Positions 31,701-37,660 of a stretch of DNA of 53,075 nt are shown in pieces. Position 1 is the first letter of the stretch. The number at the start of each line of letters is the position of its first letter. The notes beneath the pieces were generated by a model. The model was given only the letters and a program-made list of their open reading frames with translations. It had not been told where the DNA came from and ran no database searches. Source of the DNA: Schizochytrium sp. CCTCC M209059 (lineage: Eukaryota; Sar; Bigyra; Thraustochytrida; Thraustochytriidae); NCBI GenBank assembly GCA_000818945.1, contig KN805425.1, positions 1-53,075 of the forward strand, written 5' to 3'. Position numbers and translations under genes: made by a program.

Positions 31701-32218
31701 TTGCCCTTGAGCCACTTGCAGCGGTTGCCGGCGTGATCGAACTGCCGACGGCAAATGTCCTGCTGCAGACTGCAGTCTGTAAAGTTGCGCGCATCGCACT
31801 CAATCATTTGGTCTCTCGAGCCGTCAAAGGCTTCGCACAGGGGATCACCGTAGCATTTGCATCGGCTGCAGCACGTGTCCTCGGCGTCGGCGTATGTGAC
31901 GTCGATCTCAAATGTGATGGCGTGCGTAGCGTTGGGCTTGAAGTTGTCGCAACCCTCGAGATCTTCGTTCTCACAGTATGCGCGCTGCATTTCCAACGAC
32001 CGGCAGATTGCTTCATCGGTGGATGTTGCGTTTGCGGCCTCAGGCAAGACGGTACCGCAGCAGCCTCCCATGCTCACGCTCACGGTACCACACCCAACGA
32101 CGCTCGAGCCCCATTCAAGTTCCTCGGTACCGATCTCGCACTGCGTCGTTGTTTGTGCCGCCGTCGAGGCGGCCATGGCCACCACGACGACGCTCGCAGC
32201 AGCTGCGACCGCCTTCAT
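28766..32218 (-). CDS. Array copy 7: intact secreted two-module VWD-like protein
   Basis: 1,150 residues from the ATG at 32,218 (MKAVAAAASVVVVAMAA..., cleavage likely after STAAQ). Upstream in-frame ATGs at 32,263 and 32,245 would add charged residues before the hydrophobic core, so I prefer the third. Module A has CCGT, CCSRCKCYGDPLCEAFDG and HAGNRCKW; module B has CCSTNN, CCSTC, LWGDPFGQAFDG and HKGNACVW, then CKAF and the closing YPIRFEQC segment ending in CPDDA. Near residues 973-990 the nine residues ALWTKAVCT occur twice in direct succession, from an exact 27-bp DNA duplication that keeps the frame and adds one cysteine. As the first-transcribed copy, it faces the GT90 gene. Confidence 0.9.
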   Translation of the reverse strand: MKAVAAAASVVVVAMAASTAAQTTTQCEIGTEELEWGSSVVGCGTVSVSMGGCCGTVLPEAANATSTDEAICRSLEMQRAYCENEDLEGCDNFKPNATHAITFEIDVTYADAEDTCCSRCKCYGDPLCEAFDGSRDQMIECDARNFTDCSLQQDICRRQFDHAGNRCKWLKGNDNYPWWISNLEDGSPCQADYEKSGQLELVLVEVGDFKLSTLIGERGVQTDVLVKMAGSSDVYSMSSEDCFDNDPRNVGTSSAASAWDMPTNASAPAEWSVETPNSIDVVWHVGDASVGIYADVICTKASGASRTRLDIENITDTQGLSGDGYCYTGVIKSGKQRGSNVGNTQAHYDCLQRELPSLVSTCKALTSDSCSYQNVAGWQQYWCETAELEFTEATGDTYADMVTSCLAIIRNGTEDEQAAHWDRLACQMNSGLPYGTSQQDSSVTECLDNLNEFGFYAWAQKYEGIIPHEWTVAETCVSSIEAFTDVPADDTCASGLLVEVNKGGSWEGVLYFPPESPPCADAIIEANGADFPDLFLYPIRLRQCGLSASCLVTEGGTECRPVMSIDATLDFSGSVCTLGGEDCSTCARDLSDTPPQICEEGSTDEYAVGYCEQCCSTNNYVPGQENQTCRDLEISTPFCDMSDDTSAKYCKKFKKKRYNGMLTINFTEPETSVDDSCCSTCALWGDPFGQAFDGSRQKLIVCDSRDATCLSQEELCGNMVDHKGNACVWNQTVADLIGSKRTNVAAYGSPCLPDWSTSGEEEVVLYTIEDPTFRLSFYTGERSILDLMLLTTPNGEYSLDPEKCFATDPMDGWSTLNGEDVSTALNLTYTANGVNGYGKDERVWSVLDPATGIFFRVTCVFSEAVNANFRGGYRLNVESLVDTELDRTGTDGYCVTSDLVTYGGGYTENPYAEICEEALASDHLACKAFWAGSCTTEQIAHGVESWCKTANQPDSVSKCVKSIKKSKSSRTAALWTKAVCTALWTKAVCTALLPVKQATQSKSAFLRECQDLADTEGYYAIVENYGSAGDRASVQSYCASSVTDYSKRDSVDPCIGGISVQYDAGQGWEELFFVPSNLMPCDGTLEIPAYKSKYWPLFAYPIRFEQCDVLNEDGACPASVNVEATCMANLGFELSLTYSYDGDIGCPDDA
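29247..29300. repeat. Exact 27-bp tandem duplication inside copy 7
   Basis: 29,247-29,273 and 29,274-29,300 are identical. Other copies have a single unit here, so this is a recent in-frame slippage event. Confidence 0.95.
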
Positions 32219-32290
32219 CTTTCTTGCAGCACTTCGTGCTCGCATCTCGCGTCTTACTGTCAACCTGTTCTATCTCGCTTTGCGAGTTTC

Positions 32291-32299
32291 GGATTTGCT
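32291..32299 (-). promoter_or_regulatory. Shared upstream element AGCAAATCC (copy 7)
   Basis: Exactly the copy 1 core, about 75 bases upstream of the copy 7 ATG and embedded in TTTCGGATTTGCTGG, which resembles the copy 5 context. Confidence 0.3.
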
Positions 32300-33217
32300 G
32301 GCTTGCGAGCTTGCCGGCTTTGCTTGCTTGGTCGGTCGCCCTACCGACGACTCTCTGCTCCGACTTTACATTCATTTCTTGGTCGCGCGCTCAAGAGAAG
32401 CGCGCAGATGTCCAGGCCGAAGATCGGCGTGAGACGAGGTGCCAACTGCCACTGCAACTACCTCCACCCGCGATTGATTCCGAGCCGTGAGTCCACGCAC
32501 ATCTAGCGGTCCTCTCTCTACCATTGTCCCGCTGATTATGGGTGGCGAGCCCCATCGGTGATGAGTCTGCTAACATACTCCCTCCTACAGCTAGCTAGCT
32601 AGCTACCTACCATTTTCCCAGCCAGAAAGGCCGACCCCGGTCAGAACCGTTCCCCGTGCCACTAGCTCTGTTGCCGGCAGAGAGCAAGCAACCAGCCAAC
32701 CGGTCGACCGGCTTGCCGCGAGGTCCGCGTCGCGCATCCGCCCGCGGCTGCTTGCGTCGCGGCTTCACCTTTTTTCTTCTTGTCGTCTCGCCGGGGAAGA
32801 GAGCCGCAATCAATCTCCGAAGGCGGAAACTGAAATGGGATGAAGTAAAATGTAAGTTGCGCCGCGAGACGTTAGGAGGCCTCGCGGTTTCTGTCGCGAG
32901 TATTCTTCCTCCCTCCCCGGCTGCTGCTGCACGCAAGGAGGAAAGGGGGGGAGAAAGAAGTCCAATATGGACGGTGCGCTGTTTTTCCTTTGGCACCGAG
33001 CTCCCTCCGAGTCCGTCATTTCTCCCTCACATCTGCAGCTGCGTCGGGCCTAAGATGCAGATGCAGGTGCACTTGCTTTGCATTTGCATCGAGGCGACCC
33101 GTCCAACCACCCAGCTAGCCACCCAGCTAGCCAGCCACCCAGCAAGCAAGCAGCCAGCCAGCCAGCCAAGAGCCATTTTCGTCGTGCAGACCTCCGAACG
33201 GGCGCGTGCTCCTCGGA

Positions 33218-33324
33218 GCCGCCGCCGCCGCCGCCGCCGCTTCCTCTTTTCTGCCCTCCTCGCGCACGCGCTGCGCGACCGACCGAACCTCTCGCCGCTC
33301 GGCAGCAGCAGCAGCAGCAGCAGC
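33218..33324. repeat. GCC and CAG triplet repeats
   Basis: GCC repeats at 33,218-33,241 and CAG repeats at 33,302-33,324, separated by 60 unique bases, in noncoding DNA. Confidence 0.8.
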
Positions 33325-33570
33325 TTCACTGACCCGCCAAACAAAGAGCGACGAGACAGCACCGCAGCGACGTCCACCCTCTCGACGACGGCCGTGCCAG
33401 CCTCAATCTCGCGCCATTCGATCGCAGCGGCGGCACCACGACCGCGGCGTGCCACCCGTGCACGCCGCGGCCCCTACGTCTCTACAGGCTTAGTGTACAC
33501 CCTCTGCTACACACACACACAAACCTCATCGTCAGTTTGCCGGGCCCTCGGCAATCAGTCAATGGCTGGC

Positions 33571-33571
33571 T

Positions 33572-33603
<32 letters not shown>

Positions 33604-33604
33604 C
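33571..33604. repeat. CT dinucleotide repeat
   Basis: About 16 CT units with one CG interruption, very similar to the tract upstream of copy 5. Confidence 0.85.
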
Positions 33605-33718
33605 GCCGCGCCGACTGGCTCCATGCGCGCGGCGCGGCGCGACGAGGGCCGGGCCGCCGGACGCGCGGCGCGAGCTCTTGCCGTCTGCAGCGGCAGCGAG
33701 ACGAGAAGAGAAAAGAAG

Positions 33719-33754
33719 AGAAGGGAAGGGAAGGGAAGGGAAGGGAAGGGAAGA
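33719..33754. repeat. AAGGG pentanucleotide repeat, G-quadruplex type
   Basis: Six successive GGG runs separated by AA on the plus strand, 70-100 bases past the GT90 stop codon. The spacing fits an intramolecular G-quadruplex in single-stranded form. Confidence 0.8.
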
Positions 33755-33823
33755 GACGCGAGCTAGACCATCGATTGATACACAAAGAAAGCTCCCGGCC
33801 TTTCAGATTTCTGGCTTCAAGTC

Positions 33824-35569
33824 CTAGTCTCGTCGGGCGGGCGGCGCGAAGGAGGCGGCGGAGACGCCGAGCGGCGCGCCGACGCGGTCGAGGAGTGCGG
33901 CCGAGGCGGCGTCGAAGGCCTGCAGGGCGGCCAGCGAGTGCATGAGGCGCACAATGTAGCACGCCGCGTCCTCGAGCCGCAGCCGCGCGTCGCGGAGCGC
34001 CTTCGCGCGGTCGCGTAGCGACGCGGCCTCCTGAGCGCCCGCGGCCGTCGCCAACCAGTCGCGGACGAGCTCGAGATTGCCCAGGTTGGCGTCCACGGGG
34101 ATGTAGTGCTCCCAGGGCCGCAGGAGATCGTAATAGTGCTCGCGAAAGGTGACGGGCGAGCGCTGCCAGAGCACGACCGCGTCGAGGGCGAGCTTTTCGA
34201 AAAGACCCCAGCTCGCCGTGTTCCCGTCTACATGCAAGAGGTACCGATGCTGCGCAAAGGCAGACCTTGATGCAAATGGCGTGAGGCGGGTCTCCTGCAT
34301 GAAGCCGTTCGCACGCATCCTGGAAGACACGCCATCCACTGTCGTGAGCCCGACGTCAAAGCCGACCGTCTCGCGATGGCGCCGGACTAACTCGGGGCGA
34401 GGCATCATGTACACATAATCAGGGTCGAACGGCATGCCTGTCGACCCGCCTCGCCAGAAGATTGTCGAGCTTCGCGACTCCCAGGACGGGAGCGCCATAC
34501 TTGTCTCTCTTGAAGACTTGCGCAGGAGGCCGACGCCCTTGAGAAATGGTGGCGTAGGGAACAATGGACATGGCGATGCATCTGTTCCGACAAAGCGCAT
34601 GACCTGGGCCAAGGGTTGGATCCACCCCGCCGAACTGTATTTGAGAGGATTCTGCGATTGTGGAATGGCGTAGTCATTGCTATCAAAGCCAAAGATCACA
34701 CTCGGCAGCTCCACGATGTTTGCAATTCGTTGGACCACCTCCATTGCGTCGCGAAATGCGTGCGTGCCCGTCGGGCGTTCCTGGCACGCACGCTGCAGCA
34801 ACTCCCCTTTTCGAATCCAAACTAGGAAAGGAAATGTACCCGCCTTGCACATGCGCAGCAATCCCTCCAAGTTGTATTTGGTGATGGAAAAGATCCGAAA
34901 CCCCCGCTCCAACTCGGGTTCTTGCGTCGCGCACTTTGCAGCACATACGAAATCCTTGATGCTCATTGGCAGTGAAGTATCATCTGCATTCTTGTCTATG
35001 CCAGCATGGTCGCGAAGACGACCTCGGCTTGATCTTTTGGTCGGATCGAGACGAGCTCGAAGCTCGCTTGCTATCTCGACGTCCACATCATGCGGACACT
35101 GCTCAATTTCGCGCTGCAAGGCGACGTAAAATGGCATATGCTCACGACGAGCCTTGGCCATGCGCTCGTAGGAGGCGGGTGGCGAACCTCTTGTTTGTGA
35201 CGGCAGTCTTTGTGATGTGCTCGCGAAAGACTCGAGCGCAGTATCAACAGCTTTTTGGGTCTTCAAGTCCGTCTTGACGCTGCCGTTCCTGATCAAAGAA
35301 AGGAGCTCTACCGCCTCGGCTGCGCTCTCTGGGTGAAGAATCTGCTTCTCTTCCACGCTGAGCGCTGGACCGTAGCCAGCTTCGCGCAGCGCAAGGTCTG
35401 GGACCACTTGTGGTGCAGTCTCTGCCTCTCCAAGTTCGGCCAGGATTCGCAGCTCGACTGCTCGCTGCATCAGCAACATGTATGTTGCGGTCAGCACCGT
35501 CAGGGCTGTTAAGAGCACGCGCGCTCCGGGGAGCGCGCAGCGTAGTGCCGCATTGCGCCCGTCACGCAT
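33824..35569 (-). CDS. GT90 (CAP10/POGLUT-like) glycosyltransferase, type II membrane protein
   Basis: 581 residues from the ATG at 35,569; the open frame extends upstream only to a GTG. A single hydrophobic segment at about 17-34 after a short basic tail predicts a Golgi/ER signal anchor with a lumenal catalytic part. The lumenal region has the family's FWRGGSTG motif, a DVGLTTVDG stretch, and the hallmark block YLLHVDGNTASWGLFEKLAL near 443-462. The last continues into HYYDLLRPWEHYIPV, as in protein O-glucosyl/xylosyltransferases. GT90 enzymes use nucleotide sugars: animal members modify serines in EGF repeats, while fungal and plant members act on glycans. The donor and acceptor here cannot be read from the sequence. 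The Ala-rich C terminus is likely disordered. It lies next to copy 7 of the secreted array, on the same strand. Confidence 0.85.
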   Translation of the reverse strand: MRDGRNAALRCALPGARVLLTALTVLTATYMLLMQRAVELRILAELGEAETAPQVVPDLALREAGYGPALSVEEKQILHPESAAEAVELLSLIRNGSVKTDLKTQKAVDTALESFASTSQRLPSQTRGSPPASYERMAKARREHMPFYVALQREIEQCPHDVDVEIASELRARLDPTKRSSRGRLRDHAGIDKNADDTSLPMSIKDFVCAAKCATQEPELERGFRIFSITKYNLEGLLRMCKAGTFPFLVWIRKGELLQRACQERPTGTHAFRDAMEVVQRIANIVELPSVIFGFDSNDYAIPQSQNPLKYSSAGWIQPLAQVMRFVGTDASPCPLFPTPPFLKGVGLLRKSSRETSMALPSWESRSSTIFWRGGSTGMPFDPDYVYMMPRPELVRRHRETVGFDVGLTTVDGVSSRMRANGFMQETRLTPFASRSAFAQHRYLLHVDGNTASWGLFEKLALDAVVLWQRSPVTFREHYYDLLRPWEHYIPVDANLGNLELVRDWLATAAGAQEAASLRDRAKALRDARLRLEDAACYIVRLMHSLAALQAFDAASAALLDRVGAPLGVSAASFAPPARRD

Positions 35570-35850
35570 CCCTTGCCCCTTTCCCCTGCTGCCCCACCCA
35601 GAGTGAGGTTGGCAAGTCAAATCTCGTTTCGAGCCTCCTCGGACTGGGTCGAAAAACACGAAAACGAAAGTGAGCTGAGACGATGGTTGCCATTTTGATG
35701 ACGACGATGAGGGGACCAGAATATACGCACGCAGTCAAGATCACCCATCAGTGGCGGCAGATGGCAGAAAACTTAGAATGGTAAAGATTAGGATTCCTTT
35801 CGAGATTCGAAAGAGAAAGAGCGCGCCCGTGAGCGAGTGGGGAGGAAGCG

Positions 35851-36345
35851 TAGCCGTTACGGAAAGCTGCGGCCAGGCCAAGACGATGCTTTGTGTCACG
35901 GATGAAACGACGATGATGGGACAAGCTAGATCACTACAAGCATAAAAAAAATCTTGAACGGAGTAATAAGGCAGTGACCGGAAGTAAGAAAGCACGCAGA
36001 AGTGGGAAATGGTGCCAACCGTTACTGGAAAAAGTGAATGACGATGGCTTGCCAATTGGATGAAGCAGTGGGAAATGGATGGGTCAAGCTGGATTACTAC
36101 GACTGTATATATGAACTTTGAGGCATCGATTCATGAATACAAGAGAGAAAAAGAGCATTCGAACTTGATTGGGGAAAACCTAGCCGTTACTGGAATGAGT
36201 GAAGAGGAAATGGGTGCGCTCGCAGAACATGATTAAGTTTTGTGGAATGATCAAAAGAGACGGTGAAAAGGAGTTGGAGCCGATGGCCATAGTGTAAGGC
36301 CCTCAGCGTAAAGGAAAATGGCGATGAGAACGTGCTTGAAGATGA
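35851..36345. repeat. Diverged 165-bp tandem repeat, three copies
   Basis: The anchor word AGCCGTTAC (or AACCGTTAC) begins units at 35,851, 36,016 and 36,181, exactly 165 bases apart. Between the anchors, CAAGCT.GAT.ACTAC is shared by units 1 and 2. A GAAAGAGAAAGAG / GAGAGAAAAAGAG segment precedes the anchors of units 1 and 3. The overall similarity is low, so the array is old. Confidence 0.6.
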
Positions 36346-36548
36346 TCTTCACTACATACCCTTCATTTTTTATCTAGACCTACGTTGACTGCGGCGCTGC
36401 GTTCCAAGCGAGCGTTGAAAGCATGCGTGCTCGACTTGTAATCCGCACAGCGTCAATATGACCTGAGGGGAGATGGGGTCCGTATGTAATACGCAAGAGA
36501 CTCCAACCCAAATTGCCGCGCGCACGAATACACAAACATTGAGAAAAA

Positions 36549-36577
36549 GGGGTCGGGTGGGTGGGAGGGTGGGAGGG
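36549..36577. repeat. G-run tract, G-quadruplex type
   Basis: Seven runs of three or more G, with loops of one or two bases, on the plus strand about 200 bases past the RPB6 stop. Confidence 0.75.
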
Positions 36578-36668
36578 TGAGAGGGAACTGATTCGCATGA
36601 CTGCGCACAAAAGGAACGAACCACAAGACGGAGGTGGACCTCCTCATCATCTCGTCCCTACGCTTGGA

Positions 36669-36725
36669 TATGATGTACTGCAATGTGATGTGATGTGATG
36701 TGATGCGACGCAATGCGATGTGATG
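36669..36725. repeat. TGATG pentanucleotide repeat
   Basis: TGATG/CGATG/CAATG units in imperfect series, ending about 50 bases past the RPB6 stop codon. A similar word cluster lies near 1,220-1,250. Confidence 0.7.
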
Positions 36726-36775
36726 TATTGGCGCGTTCGTTTCGTTACCACCCGCGTTTTCAAGAAGAGAGAAAC

Positions 36776-37165
36776 TTAGTCGACAATAAGGTCCTTAATT
36801 TTCCAGTCCTCGTACGTTCCGTCCGGCAGGTAGCGGCGAATGATAATGGGGATTTTGCGGGCCTGCAGCTCCTTTTGCGCGATGCGAAGAGGGTCCGTCT
36901 CGCCCTCAATCTCCACCATGACGGGCGCATTCATGGAAATCTGCAGCGCGCGCGTGCCCAGAATGCGCGCACGCTCGTACTTGGTCAGGTACCGCGTCGT
37001 GCGCCTGACCTTGTTGTCGTCCTCGCCCTCGTCGGCGCCGCCGTTCTCGCCCGCGGTGGCGGCGGCCTCCTCCGCCGTCAGAAACTCCGTGGCGCCGCCG
37101 CCAGCGCCCGCCGCGCCGGCGTTCGCGGCGGGCGACACGCCCTCCATCGAGTCCTCCTCCGCCAT
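36776..37165 (-). CDS. RPB6: DNA-directed RNA polymerase subunit RPB6 / RPABC2
   Basis: 129 residues, ATG at 37,165 and TAA at 36,776, with no intron. Residues 1-52 are an acidic, Ala/Gly-rich tail, as in other eukaryotic RPB6 proteins. From about 53 the family core is nearly invariant: TTRYLTKYERARILGTRALQ, then APVMVEIEGETDPLRIAQKEL and KIPIIIRRYLPDGTYEDW. RPB6 is the small subunit shared by nuclear RNA polymerases I, II and III. It is the counterpart of bacterial omega and archaeal RpoK, clamping the largest subunit. The length is normal (about 127-155 in other eukaryotes). It is divergent from the chaperone gene, sharing 495 bases of upstream DNA. Confidence 0.97.
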   Translation of the reverse strand: MAEEDSMEGVSPAANAGAAGAGGGATEFLTAEEAAATAGENGGADEGEDDNKVRRTTRYLTKYERARILGTRALQISMNAPVMVEIEGETDPLRIAQKELQARKIPIIIRRYLPDGTYEDWKIKDLIVD

Positions 37166-37660
37166 CGCTGCCCGCGGCCGCCTCTGCCCGCACGCACGCG
37201 CGCTCTATCGGCTCTGCCCGCGCGCCTCGCCGCCATGGCGATGGGCTGCTCGCCGCCGGTGGCCGCCAGCGAAGCCCGCTGGACGCGCACACCTCCCGCG
37301 CACACCTATCGCGCGCACCCCCTGCGCACCCCCCGGGGCATGCCAACGTGGAGTTGACGGCCCCGTTGGGTGATGATGCGAACGAACGAACGATCGATCG
37401 ATTGAAGGAATGAATGAGAGGGATGCTTCTTGCGGAGGCAGAACCTGAGCTGCGCTCGTTCGAGTCGAAAGGCAGGCGGGCACCGCGGGCGCTCCTGGCC
37501 TGCGGCGTGGGAGCGAGGACCGTCAGACGGACAGTGGGACGGAGCGCCTTTTCCCTCCTGAAGGGATAGGGAGAGAGAGGAGAGCGTCGAGATCTGATCT
37601 GACGAGCGTTGGCTTATCTTGTCCTCGGTCGGCGAGCGCCGCTGGGCCGTTCATCAGACC
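37166..37660. promoter_or_regulatory. Divergent upstream region of RPB6 and the HYOU1-like gene
   Basis: 495 bases must hold both promoters. The half next to RPB6 is very GC-rich. CAACGTGG at 37,344-37,351 contains an ACGTGG core, as found in animal unfolded-protein-response elements, but one short match is weak evidence. No TATA box is seen. Confidence 0.4.

Larger units (their letters stand above)
32219..33823. other. Spacer between copy 7 and the GT90 gene
   Basis: This is the upstream region of copy 7. It holds GGATTTGCT 73-81 bases before the ATG, an AGCT palindromic tract near 32,589-32,608, GCC, CAG and CT microsatellites, and an AAGGG tract just past the GT90 stop. Arg-rich frames at 32.6-33.9 kb are low-complexity. 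No gene is called. Confidence 0.5.
35570..36775. other. Spacer between GT90 and RPB6
   Basis: It holds three diverged copies of a 165-bp repeat from 35,851, a G-quadruplex-type tract at 36,549-36,577, and TGATG pentanucleotides at 36,669-36,725. No coding sequence is supported. Confidence 0.6.

Noticed and set aside
33824..35659. Longer GT90 protein starting at 35,659
   Set aside because: That codon is GTG. The first ATG in frame is 35,569 and gives a normal short cytosolic tail before the membrane anchor. The same reasoning moved the starts of the HYOU1-like, deubiquitinase and 205-residue genes.
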